A stretch of DNA of 50,098 bases from Prevotella sp. (GTDB lineage Bacteria > Bacteroidota > Bacteroidia > Bacteroidales > Bacteroidaceae). The stretch covers positions 1-50,098 of the forward strand of contig JAFSNG010000014.1 in the NCBI GenBank assembly GCA_017447515.1, read 5' to 3'. Position numbers and translations under genes: made by a program. A model generated the notes under the pieces. It had not been told where the DNA came from. It did not search any database and saw only the letters and a program-made list of their open reading frames with translations. Shown here piece by piece: positions 41,750 through 50,073 of the stretch (position 1 is the first letter of the stretch; every line of letters starts with the position of its first letter).

Positions 41750-42742
41750 ATGGAACAACCTATCATCTCTCCCATCAGCAAGGAAATCCTCAAGAGCGAG
41801 TTGACACCCGACAAGCAGTTGCGAATGACCAACAAGAGCAACAACGAAATCTACATCATCACGGCGCATAATGCCCCAAACGTGATGCAGGAGATTGGTC
41901 GTTTGCGTGAAATCGTTTTCCGTGAGGCTGGCGGTGGAACGGGCAAGTCTGTGGATATTGATGAGTTTGACGTCTGCGACAACTGCTACAAACAGCTCAT
42001 CGTATGGAATCCTGAGGAGGAGGAGATTATCGGGGGTTATCGTTACCTGTTAGGTTCCGACTGGGAGTACGACGAGAAAGGCCAGCCCATCCTCGCCACC
42101 AGTCATATGTTCCATTTCTCTGAAAAATTCTTGAAGGATTATGCACCCTGGACGGTAGAACTGGGACGCTCTTTTGTCTCACTACCCTACCAGTCGTCCA
42201 AAATGGGAGCGAAAAGCATGTTCGCCCTCGACAACCTGTGGGACGGTCTGGGAGCACTCACCGTCGTCCGTCCTTCCGTCAAATACTATTTTGGCAAGAT
42301 GACCATGTATCCCTCTTACATCCGTAAAGGACGCGACATGATACTCTTCTTCCTCAAAAAGCACTTTGATGACAAAGAACGACTCATCATTCCAATGAAA
42401 CCGCTGGAAATCGAAACAGATCCCGCTGAATTGGAAGCGCTCTTCTGCGGCACTAACTTCAAAGAGGACTACATGATTCTGAATCGTGAAATCCGCAAGC
42501 TGGGCTATAACATCCCGCCATTGGTTAATGCCTATATGGGACTCTCACCGACGATGAAACTCTTTGGCACCGCCATCAACTATGGCTTCGGTGATGTAGA
42601 GGAGACTGGTATCCTGATTGCCATCGACGAGATTTTTGAATTCAAACGCAAACGCCATATCGATTCATTCATCCAAGCACACCGCAACGAACTTGAACTG
42701 ACCTCTGGCGCCAACAAACTGATTTACAAGAACAAAGACTAA
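41750..42742 (+). CDS. glsB: GlsB-type GNAT N-acyltransferase of glycine-lipid synthesis
   Basis: 330 residues, no signal peptide. An acyl-ACP-dependent GNAT-like domain: IGRLREIVFREAGGGTGKSVDIDE and VDIDEFDVCDNCYKQLIVW, then ELGRSFVSLPYQ, resemble OlsB-type enzymes. In B. thetaiotaomicron GlsB transfers a 3-hydroxy fatty acid to the amino group of glycine, and GlsA then acylates the hydroxyl. A C-terminal extension (about 250-330) is shared, to my knowledge, with Bacteroidetes homologues. It follows glsA at 52 bp, the spacer being largely a 9-bp repeat. The next gene starts 12 bp after its stop. Confidence 0.87.
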   Translation: MEQPIISPISKEILKSELTPDKQLRMTNKSNNEIYIITAHNAPNVMQEIGRLREIVFREAGGGTGKSVDIDEFDVCDNCYKQLIVWNPEEEEIIGGYRYLLGSDWEYDEKGQPILATSHMFHFSEKFLKDYAPWTVELGRSFVSLPYQSSKMGAKSMFALDNLWDGLGALTVVRPSVKYYFGKMTMYPSYIRKGRDMILFFLKKHFDDKERLIIPMKPLEIETDPAELEALFCGTNFKEDYMILNREIRKLGYNIPPLVNAYMGLSPTMKLFGTAINYGFGDVEETGILIAIDEIFEFKRKRHIDSFIQAHRNELELTSGANKLIYKNKD

Positions 42743-42754
42743 CACAAAACGAAC

Positions 42755-44965
42755 ATGCTAAGACTTCTCCTTTTAGGGGCTCTAATGCCCTTATTGTCTC
42801 ATGCCCAGCACCTTGACTCCCTCCACATCATGGTGGATGCGACGTCATCAGTTAATACTCCTTATACTTATCGCACCTTTCAAGAAGCCAGCAATCATTT
42901 TACTGACGGTATTACTGTCTATATCCGTCCCGGCGTCTATTGGATTGACGACCCTGATGACCAAATGGTGAAAGTGGGAGAAAATGGTCGGGAACCCTTC
43001 GGCATGGTTATCCGCTGTCACCGACTCCACCTGATGGGTTTAGGACAACAGCCACATGATGTCGTTCTGGCTTCCCAGCGAGGTCAGACACAGGGGGCTG
43101 TCGGCAATTTCACCATGTTCGACTTCTGGTGCGACTCGCTTACTGTCGAGAATCTCACCATGGGCAACTACTGCAATGTCGACTTGATTTACCCGCTCAA
43201 TCCACAATTAAACCGGCCAAAACGCAGTGATGCCATTACCCAGGCCCATGTGGGCTATGTTCATGGGGAGAGTCTCATCGCCAAACGCGTCCGCTTCATT
43301 AGTCGTCTCAACCTCAACCCACTGAACGGTGCACGCCATTCTTATTATGAGGACTGCCATTTTGAATGTACGGATGATGCACTGAACGGCACTGCAACCT
43401 ATCGCCATTGCGACTTCGACCTCTACGGGCAAAAGCCTTTCTGGAGCACATTTGGTGCTGGAGCATTGTTCGTCGATTGCGATTTTTATGTCAAGGGCAA
43501 CAGCCGCAACATGTATTTCTGCAAACAGGGAGGCCCTGTCACAGTCATCGATTGCCGCTATCATGCACCATCAGACAACATCTACCTCGGTTGGACCGCT
43601 TATCCACAACCCTGGCTTCGCTGCTACCAGAAAAACTTCACACTCAACGGCAAACAATATACGATAGGTGCCAAGCAACCTCAAAACACACTGTCGCCAT
43701 CGTTCTTAAACGCATCCCTACAGAACCCGCCATTCCTCTCTATCAACAAACACGAAGCGACATTACTGACAGGACAGGATACGCTCCTGCTCTCCGCACC
43801 ACAGGCCACTTCATGGCATACTGAGAAAGGCTATGAACAGTATGTTTCCCTTACAGCCTCTAAAGACGGCATTCAGGTCGTTCCTTGTAACAACACCGAT
43901 GAAACTGTCCATTTTTGTATTATCGCATCCACGGAAGACGGATGCGAGGCAGCCTGCAATATCACGGTCAAGCCCTCGATACTGCCTTCGCCTTCGTTGA
44001 CAAAGGCACCGAAAATCACGAACAAAGGCAACTACCTGTTCCTTGATTACACACTGGATTTACAGAGTCGTCGTGACGAGTCACTCATCACCTGGTATCG
44101 CGACGGCATCCCCGTAGCCACGAGTCATGGAACACCTGAGCGCACCTACCCACTCAACGAGTCTGATGCCCAGCATACCTTCAAGGCTACCATTGTCCCC
44201 AAACACCAGCGAAGCGACTACGGAACACCCGTCGCTGCCGAATTGAAAGTCAAGAAAGTTCCTGTCAGGAATACACTCGAAACAGACTTCCGTGATTTCT
44301 ATTGCGACTGGCAACCTGAAATCATGAATGGCGGATGGACTGTAGATGGTTACAAACCTGCCGATACCGCTGAATACCCTTGGGCGTTTAATCCTCAGAA
44401 ACCGATGTGGGAATACGGCAAAGGCTTCAATGGCGCTGTTGGAATGGGACTTTTACAAGCTCAGCGCGGTGCACGTCTACGATATACCCCAGCAAAAAGG
44501 AACTATGGTGATATGTCATTGACGCTCGTCGTAGATCCTACAAAGACCGCTGGACAGGGGTTCGGTTCCGCCACAGGACAATATATGGATGTGTGTCTGA
44601 AATTCGATACCGAATCGCTGACGGGGTATGGCCTCCGCATCGTCCGAACTACCAAACATGCCAAAGCCGTCGATTTCTATTTGGTTCGTTATGATCATGG
44701 TCAGGTGACACCCTTAACAGAACCTGTTTCATCTACTTGTTACCTGACAAACTGCACCATTTCGCTCGACTTCAGCGGAAAAACTCTGACCGCTCATGTT
44801 TCAACGACAACTCTACAGCCCGCCGATTCTCCCTTAGCCAAAGAGGTCAACCTACAGGTAACAATAGAGGAGAATACTTTTGGGGGCATCCATATCCAAC
44901 ATACCGGTTCCTGCGGTGAGAGCACAACGATGCTCCACCATCTAAAAGCAGAATGGAAGGAATAG
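42755..44965 (+). CDS. Secreted beta-helix (pectin lyase-fold) protein with C-terminal beta-sandwich
   Basis: 736 residues, signal peptide MLRLLLLGALMPLLSHAQ. Residues about 20-300 form a pectinesterase/pectate lyase-like right-handed beta-helix: YRTFQEASNHFTDGITVYIR, PGVYWIDDPDDQ, FDFWCDSLTVENLTMGNYCN, RHSYYEDCHFECTDDALNG, GALFVDCDFYVKG. The standard CE8 catalytic motifs (QDTL, DFIFG, LGRPW) are not evident, though SDNIYLGWTAYPQPW stands near the corresponding place. Ig-like segments (about 340-510) and a laminin-G/concanavalin-like sandwich (about 525-735) follow. Probably a periplasmic or surface glycan-active protein; activity is unassigned. Only 12 bp separates it from glsB, so it may share that transcript, an odd pairing. 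It converges on dgt with 14 bp between the stops. Confidence 0.8.
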   Translation: MLRLLLLGALMPLLSHAQHLDSLHIMVDATSSVNTPYTYRTFQEASNHFTDGITVYIRPGVYWIDDPDDQMVKVGENGREPFGMVIRCHRLHLMGLGQQPHDVVLASQRGQTQGAVGNFTMFDFWCDSLTVENLTMGNYCNVDLIYPLNPQLNRPKRSDAITQAHVGYVHGESLIAKRVRFISRLNLNPLNGARHSYYEDCHFECTDDALNGTATYRHCDFDLYGQKPFWSTFGAGALFVDCDFYVKGNSRNMYFCKQGGPVTVIDCRYHAPSDNIYLGWTAYPQPWLRCYQKNFTLNGKQYTIGAKQPQNTLSPSFLNASLQNPPFLSINKHEATLLTGQDTLLLSAPQATSWHTEKGYEQYVSLTASKDGIQVVPCNNTDETVHFCIIASTEDGCEAACNITVKPSILPSPSLTKAPKITNKGNYLFLDYTLDLQSRRDESLITWYRDGIPVATSHGTPERTYPLNESDAQHTFKATIVPKHQRSDYGTPVAAELKVKKVPVRNTLETDFRDFYCDWQPEIMNGGWTVDGYKPADTAEYPWAFNPQKPMWEYGKGFNGAVGMGLLQAQRGARLRYTPAKRNYGDMSLTLVVDPTKTAGQGFGSATGQYMDVCLKFDTESLTGYGLRIVRTTKHAKAVDFYLVRYDHGQVTPLTEPVSSTCYLTNCTISLDFSGKTLTAHVSTTTLQPADSPLAKEVNLQVTIEENTFGGIHIQHTGSCGESTTMLHHLKAEWKE

Positions 44966-44979
44966 CTTCCTTCATTTGC

Positions 44980-46323
44980 TTAGATTATCGGCAACGAAAT
45001 ACCATTGATCTTCTGGTAGACATCCAGGGCATAGACATCCGTCATGCCTGAGATATAGTCGATGATGGCCATCAGCCTCGTCTCCAAATCATCAGCGTTG
45101 ATGTCGTACTGTGAGGAAACGCGCCCTATAAGCTGCTGGGAGTAATAGCGTTCCGGATTCATCACCGCCTCCGTCATCTTATCCATCAGCGTTGCCATAA
45201 TCTGGTAACCTGACAACTCCACATCAAGTACCGGACGGCTCTTATAGATTTTTTGGACGGATAGTTTTGCACAGCGTTTGTAGGCCTCACACTGTTGGGG
45301 ACTGATATGGTCTATCAGGCTGCCTTCAAAAGTACCGTTCAATATCTCCTCCTCATGGGCTACAAAAGTCTTGACACATTCGTTCTCCAATTTACCGATG
45401 ACACAAGCACGCAAATAAACCACCATCTCGTTCTCATCGGTCAACTGCTCGTCAATGATACGTTGTTTGATGCGCCCTTGCGTTTCTTCATCAAAGAAGT
45501 CGAGAAACAGCTTCGAAACCTGGTCATACGACAGAATCTTCACCTTATGGGCATCCTCCAAGTCCATGATTTCATAGCAGATATCATCGGCAGCCTCCAC
45601 CAGATACACCAATGGATGACGCACATATCGTAGGGGCTCGCCAGGCTTCGACGTGCAGAAAACACCCATTTCATCAGCCACTCGCTGGTAGATTTCCTTC
45701 TCGCTGTCAAAAAAGCCAAACTTCCCCTTCTTGCTAGGAGCCATCGACGAATACGGATACTTCACGATACTGGCAATGGTGGAATACGTCATTACAAAAC
45801 CACCAGAACGCCGACCCTTAAACTGATGCGTCAGCAATCGGAAGGCATTGGCATTACCTTCGAAATGAGTGATGTCTGACCAGAACGCCGGCGAAACCTT
45901 CGCCTGTAGCGCCCGTCCTGCTCCTTCCGTAAAAAAAGTCTGGATGGCCTTCTCGCCGGAATGGCCGAAAGGAGGATTACCCAAGTCGTGCGCCAGACAG
46001 GCCGTTGCCACAATCTGACCAATCTCCTCAAACAGCGTGCCGCGCAGTTCCGGATGACGGTCTTTTATCAACAACCGCGACACATCATTGCCCAATGACA
46101 TACCCACGCTGGCTACCTCCAGCGAGTGTGTCAGCCTGTTATGCACAAATACGCTTCCCGGCAATGGGAACACCTGTGTCTTGTTCTGCAGACGTCGGAA
46201 CGGTGCCGAAAAAATCAGCCTGTCATAGTCACGCTTAAACTCCGTACGGTCATCGTGTCGTTCCACATGGCGGTGCTCCTGCCCCAGCCGCTTATTGGAT
46301 ATCAATTGTTTCCAGTCCATCAT
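44980..46323 (-). CDS. dgt: Deoxyguanosinetriphosphate triphosphohydrolase-like protein
   Basis: 447 residues. HD-domain dNTP triphosphohydrolase that splits dGTP (or other dNTPs) to the deoxynucleoside and triphosphate. Metal ligands are visible as His66 (NRLTHSLEV), His112-Asp113 (CLAHDLGNPPFGH), with His121 nearby, and a later Asp in VEAADDICYEIMD. N-terminal FSAPFRRLQNKTQVFPL is typical. Length fits the family. It is the last gene of the minus-strand unit after the helix-hairpin-helix gene; the 42-bp spacer holds an AACTTCnnn repeat. Confidence 0.95.
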   Translation of the reverse strand: MMDWKQLISNKRLGQEHRHVERHDDRTEFKRDYDRLIFSAPFRRLQNKTQVFPLPGSVFVHNRLTHSLEVASVGMSLGNDVSRLLIKDRHPELRGTLFEEIGQIVATACLAHDLGNPPFGHSGEKAIQTFFTEGAGRALQAKVSPAFWSDITHFEGNANAFRLLTHQFKGRRSGGFVMTYSTIASIVKYPYSSMAPSKKGKFGFFDSEKEIYQRVADEMGVFCTSKPGEPLRYVRHPLVYLVEAADDICYEIMDLEDAHKVKILSYDQVSKLFLDFFDEETQGRIKQRIIDEQLTDENEMVVYLRACVIGKLENECVKTFVAHEEEILNGTFEGSLIDHISPQQCEAYKRCAKLSVQKIYKSRPVLDVELSGYQIMATLMDKMTEAVMNPERYYSQQLIGRVSSQYDINADDLETRLMAIIDYISGMTDVYALDVYQKINGISLPII

Positions 46324-46332
46324 ATCTTCTCA

Positions 46333-46368
46333 AACTTCCTTAACTTCTCTAACTTCTTTAACTTCCTA
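46333..46368. repeat. AACTTCnnn 9-bp tandem repeat in the spacer before dgt
   Basis: AACTTCCTT, AACTTCTCT, AACTTCTTT, AACTTCCTA. The stop TAG of the helix-hairpin-helix gene (46366-46368) is the end of the last unit and is followed by GAATTCC. On the mRNA the unit is purine-rich (AAAGAAGTT). Confidence 0.8.
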
Positions 46369-47277
46369 GAATTCCACATACGGTTCCAACCGCCGAATAG
46401 CCTCCGGCGGGAAATCCTTCGACAAACGCAAATCGTCCAAACTCGCAATCTTCCCATGCAACCGGCGATAGTCGACAATGATCTTGGCCTGATAATAATT
46501 AATGTATGGATGCTTGCGCAGTTGTTGTAGCGTCAGCTTATTGACGTTCAGCTTCTTGGGCGAAGCACCCTGAATCACGAAATACTTCTTCGACTCTTGC
46601 GGGAAACCCTCTATTTCGTCCAGCTGGTCAATACTGACATAACCACCCAACCATTGCCCATGACGCACTATTTCCTTAGCATAATAAGTCCCAATACCAG
46701 GTACTGTCCGCAACTGCGCCGTATCAGCGGTATTCAGCACAACATGCTCGTTCTCCTTTATCTTAACGGGATAGTGCAGGCTAGAATCCCTAGGCTCTCT
46801 AGAGTCTCTAGAAGCTCTAGAATATCTAGACTCTCTATATTCTACTACCGTCGCCGCCGGCAGATAATCGCTTGAAATCTGGATATAAGGTTCCAACTCG
46901 CGATACTGCTTGACGGTCAGTCCATAGAGCTGTGCAAAATCCTCTTTCCGCCTATAGACACCCCCCTTCGCCCTGTATTTATAGATGTTCTTCACCTGCC
47001 ATGGCTGCAGTCCCAACCTCAGCAATTGCGTACTATCAGCTGTATTGGGGTCAAACGGAAACCGCTCTACAGAACGGCTTTCCACCGCATAATAGGAATT
47101 ACTAGAATCTCTATTCTCTCTAGAACCTCTAGACAATCTAGATTCTCTAGAATATCTCGTTTCCTCATCACCTTCTGTCCGCGTCGGCGGGTTTCCCCCG
47201 CCGAGCCATATCCCCACCAGCGCCAACACTCCGACGCACACCGCTGCTATCGCTACCTTTCGGTCATTCCGATTCAT
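46366..47277 (-). CDS. Helix-hairpin-helix (ComEA-like) protein with repeat-derived Ser-Arg linkers
   Basis: 303 residues. One N-terminal membrane segment (about 9-26, AIAAVCVGVLALVGIWLG), then helix-hairpin-helix units: FDPNTADSTQLLRLGLQPW (about 74), LNTADTAQLRTVPGIGTYYAKEI (about 176-200) and LNVNKLTLQQLRKHPYINYYQAKII (about 243). Such modules bind DNA without sequence specificity; ComEA receives DNA in competence, but that role is not established in Bacteroidales. Two linkers, about residues 41-58 (YSRESRLSRGSRENRDSS) and about 147-163, are Ser-Arg-X runs encoded by CTAGAnnnT arrays. Both separate folded parts, so the repeat seems tolerated only in linkers. The start overlaps the stop of the transporter gene by four bases (ATGA), implying translational coupling. 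Confidence 0.85.
   Translation of the reverse strand: MNRNDRKVAIAAVCVGVLALVGIWLGGGNPPTRTEGDEETRYSRESRLSRGSRENRDSSNSYYAVESRSVERFPFDPNTADSTQLLRLGLQPWQVKNIYKYRAKGGVYRRKEDFAQLYGLTVKQYRELEPYIQISSDYLPAATVVEYRESRYSRASRDSREPRDSSLHYPVKIKENEHVVLNTADTAQLRTVPGIGTYYAKEIVRHGQWLGGYVSIDQLDEIEGFPQESKKYFVIQGASPKKLNVNKLTLQQLRKHPYINYYQAKIIVDYRRLHGKIASLDDLRLSKDFPPEAIRRLEPYVEF
46781..46843. repeat. CTAGAnnnT 9-bp tandem repeat, seven units, in coding DNA
   Basis: CTAGAATCC, CTAGGCTCT, CTAGAGTCT, CTAGAAGCT, CTAGAATAT, CTAGACTCT, CTATATTCT. In frame in the helix-hairpin-helix gene, encoding ESRYSRASRDSREPRDSS. Confidence 0.92.
47102..47155. repeat. CTAGAnnnT 9-bp tandem repeat, six units, in coding DNA
   Basis: CTAGAATCT, CTATTCTCT, CTAGAACCT, CTAGACAAT, CTAGATTCT, CTAGAATAT. 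Second array in the same gene, encoding RYSRESRLSRGSRENRDSS. The two arrays share the core but differ in most triplets, so they are not a recent simple copy of each other. Confidence 0.92.
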
Positions 47278-48626
47278 ACCACACCCAATTGATGCAAAAA
47301 AATCAGCATAATACAGATAGGACAGACATACCGCACGGCAAAGAGGAAGATGCTAAAGAACCTACCACTTACCTGCTCATTATTCGTAAACTCACTGCGC
47401 ACCACCTGTTTCGGAACATACCAACCAACAAACAAGCACGTCAGCATACCACCTAATGGCAACATGACATTGGCCGTCAACTGGTCGCAAAAGCCCATCA
47501 GCGGATGTCCCATCAGCTGCAGTTCTTTGTAGGCACCTACCGACAATGCACAGAACACACAGATAACCGATGCCACTACCGTTATGATACAGGCCGCCTT
47601 GGGACGGGATATGTTAAACTCCTCTGTGAAGAATGCCGTCCCGATTTCGTGCATCGAGATGGTTGATGTCAATGCAGCAAATACCAATAGCGCATAGAAC
47701 ATCACCCCGATGATATACCCCGAAAAGGGGAAACTGGCGAAAGCCTGCTGAAACACGTTCGGCAACGTGATGAATATCAATGACGGTCCGGAATCGGGAC
47801 TCACCCCCACCGACGCTGCAGCAGGAAATATCATCAGTCCTGCCAGAATGGCTATTGCCGTGTCTAACACCACAATCTGTCCTGCCGAATTCAGCAGGTT
47901 CGTTTCCTTCGTGAAATAGCTGGCATACGTACACAAAACGGCTGTACCTAATGACAGCGAGAAGAATGCCTGTCCCAAAGCCTCAAGCAACATTTTACTG
48001 CTCACCTTCGAGAAATCAGGCATCAGCAAAAACCTCACGCCCTCTATCGCTCCTGGCAACATACACGAAGCCAAGACAATGATGAGGAGCAGTATCAAAA
48101 GGATGGGCATCAGCAATTTCGAAGCACGTTCTATACCGCTTTTCACCCCACGCACCACTACCAAATCTGTCAGCAGTACGAAGCCCACACCCCATAACAC
48201 GGGTTTCAACGCATCGCTGGAGAAAGAAACAAAGTAGTTCTTCACATATTCCGCATCACCACTCAGCTGCCCGACCACAGAAGCATACAGGTATTGCAGA
48301 CACCAGCCCGCCACCACGGCATAAAAACCCAGAATAATCGTCGCCGTCAGTATACCCAGATAGCCCACCAACTTCCAAGGACGACCACCGCTGAGCTTAT
48401 CGTAGGCTCGGGCAGCATTGGCCTGTGCATGGCGGCCTATGATAAACTCACTCACCATACCAGGCAGTCCCAATATCAAGATACACCCTATATATATAAG
48501 TATAAAGGCTGCGCCGCCATTCTCACCAGTCATATAGGGGAACCGCCACACGTTTCCCAGTCCGACGGCCGATCCTGCCGTAGCCAGCACAATGCCAACC
48601 TTACTGCCAAAACTCCCTCTCTCCAT
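47274..48626 (-). CDS. Neurotransmitter:sodium symporter family transporter (second of tandem pair)
   Basis: 450 residues with about 11-12 membrane segments and the LeuT fold. The N-terminal GSKVGIVLATAGSAVGLGNVW with RFPYMTGENGGAAF is the family signature; the unwound TM1 (AGSAVGLGNVWRFP) forms substrate and Na+ sites. Further family stretches are PSLIFITLPNVFQQAF and SMHEIGTAFFTEEF. It should take up an amino acid or related amine with Na+. It is a close paralogue of the upstream gene (spacing 37 bp) and overlaps the next gene by 4 bp. Confidence 0.95.
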   Translation of the reverse strand: MERGSFGSKVGIVLATAGSAVGLGNVWRFPYMTGENGGAAFILIYIGCILILGLPGMVSEFIIGRHAQANAARAYDKLSGGRPWKLVGYLGILTATIILGFYAVVAGWCLQYLYASVVGQLSGDAEYVKNYFVSFSSDALKPVLWGVGFVLLTDLVVVRGVKSGIERASKLLMPILLILLLIIVLASCMLPGAIEGVRFLLMPDFSKVSSKMLLEALGQAFFSLSLGTAVLCTYASYFTKETNLLNSAGQIVVLDTAIAILAGLMIFPAAASVGVSPDSGPSLIFITLPNVFQQAFASFPFSGYIIGVMFYALLVFAALTSTISMHEIGTAFFTEEFNISRPKAACIITVVASVICVFCALSVGAYKELQLMGHPLMGFCDQLTANVMLPLGGMLTCLFVGWYVPKQVVRSEFTNNEQVSGRFFSIFLFAVRYVCPICIMLIFLHQLGVV

Positions 48627-48663
48627 TTATTCTCCACTTGAAACTAATCATCATTTCTGATTC

Positions 48664-50022
48664 CTAATCTAATAGCCCCAGTTGATGCAGGAAAATAAAC
48701 AGTATCGCCATCGGACAAACATACTTCACCAGGAAGATATACAGATGGAAGAATCGTCCGCGCAGCGTTCCCCAGTTGGTAAACTCCTGACGCACTAACT
48801 TATGTGGCACAAACCATCCAATAAAGATACATGTCAGGAAGCCCACGATAGGCAGGAAAATCTGTCCCGTCACGAAGTCGAAGATGTCAAACAGCGTCTG
48901 TTCCCATACCGTCATGAATTCTACCGCACCCAGCGACAGCGAACAAAGAGCACCGATAATCATCGTCGTGATGGTCACAATGCGTGCCGCCTTCTTGCGG
49001 GTTATCACCAATTCCTCATGCAGGAATGCGGTCGACACCTCATGCAGCGATATCAGTGATGTCAATGCTGCCAGTGTCAACAGTGCAAAGAATACCAACG
49101 AGATAGCATAACCCAATGCAGGGATACCAGCAAAGGCCTGTTGGAACACGTTCGGCAGGGTGATGAATACCAACGAGGCACCCGAGTCCGGACTCACACC
49201 GACGGCAAAAGCTGCAGGGAATATCATCAGTCCTGCCAGAATGGCCACGATACAGTCTATCAGCGCAATCTGCGTGGCTGAACCCATCAGGTTCGTTTCC
49301 CTTGAGAAATAGCTGGCATAGGTACACAGACAACCCATGGCAATACTCAGTGAATAGAATGCCTGTCCCAAGGCACTTAGGAATACATCACTGTTGATTT
49401 TCGTAAAGTCCGGCTTAAACAGGAAGTCGATACCCTTCTCGGCACCCGGCAACATACACGATGCCACCACGATGACCAATAATAATATAAATAAGGTGGG
49501 CATCATCAACTTCGAGGCCCGTTCAATACCGTCACGCACTCCCTTTGCAATAATCAGATACGTCAGTCCCAGCATGACGACCGTCCACAGCACGGGTTTC
49601 ACAGGGTCGGTACTCAGCGAGGCGAAATACTGCCGGAAATACTCCGGCGAACCTGACATGTGGCCTATCAGCGAAGCCCAGATATACTGTCCGCACCAAC
49701 CGGCCACCACAGCATAGTAGCCCGTGATGAGGAATCCCGTCAACACACCCATATAGCCGATGATCGACCAAGGACCACCCCCGGCCAGTTTCCTGTAAGC
49801 CCTCGCCGTATTGGCTCTTCCGTGACGACCCACGATAAACTCGCTGACCATACAGGGAATACCCAACAGTAGCACACACAATACATAGATGATGATAAAC
49901 ACCGCACCACCATTCTCGCCGGTCATATAGGGGAACCGCCACACGTTTCCCAGTCCGACGGCCGAACCCGCCGTAGCCAGAATCACACCGATGTGGCTTC
50001 CGAAGTTAGCCCTCTTTAACAT
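48664..50022 (-). CDS. Neurotransmitter:sodium symporter family transporter (first of tandem pair)
   Basis: 452 residues from the ATG at 50022 (MLKRANFGSHIGVILATAG). In-frame ATGs at 50049 and 50043 and a TTG at 50061 lie further upstream, but the promoter -7 box at 50059-50066 would leave them nearly without leader, and the paralogue starts at the position equivalent to 50022. Same LeuT-fold signature as the next gene (GSAVGLGNVWRFPYMTGENG, then GAVFIII). It heads an apparent unit of two transporters, the helix-hairpin-helix gene and dgt. Substrate unknown; amino acid uptake is likely. Confidence 0.93.
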   Translation of the reverse strand: MLKRANFGSHIGVILATAGSAVGLGNVWRFPYMTGENGGAVFIIIYVLCVLLLGIPCMVSEFIVGRHGRANTARAYRKLAGGGPWSIIGYMGVLTGFLITGYYAVVAGWCGQYIWASLIGHMSGSPEYFRQYFASLSTDPVKPVLWTVVMLGLTYLIIAKGVRDGIERASKLMMPTLFILLLVIVVASCMLPGAEKGIDFLFKPDFTKINSDVFLSALGQAFYSLSIAMGCLCTYASYFSRETNLMGSATQIALIDCIVAILAGLMIFPAAFAVGVSPDSGASLVFITLPNVFQQAFAGIPALGYAISLVFFALLTLAALTSLISLHEVSTAFLHEELVITRKKAARIVTITTMIIGALCSLSLGAVEFMTVWEQTLFDIFDFVTGQIFLPIVGFLTCIFIGWFVPHKLVRQEFTNWGTLRGRFFHLYIFLVKYVCPMAILFIFLHQLGLLD

Positions 50023-50058
50023 TGCCCTTTCGTTAGTCTTCATTCTCATAATCGTCTG

Positions 50059-50066
50059 CAAAAGTA
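50059..50066 (-). promoter_or_regulatory. -7 element of the transporter operon
   Basis: TACTTTTG on the minus strand followed by CAG, 36 bp upstream of the chosen start at 50022. A -33 box is not evident. Confidence 0.5.
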
Positions 50067-50073
50067 CAAAAAA

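Noticed and set aside
46781-47155. CTAGAnnnT arrays considered as a CRISPR array
   Set aside because: Units are only 9 bp with 3-bp variable parts, there is no leader or cas gene, and three of the five arrays are translated in frame.
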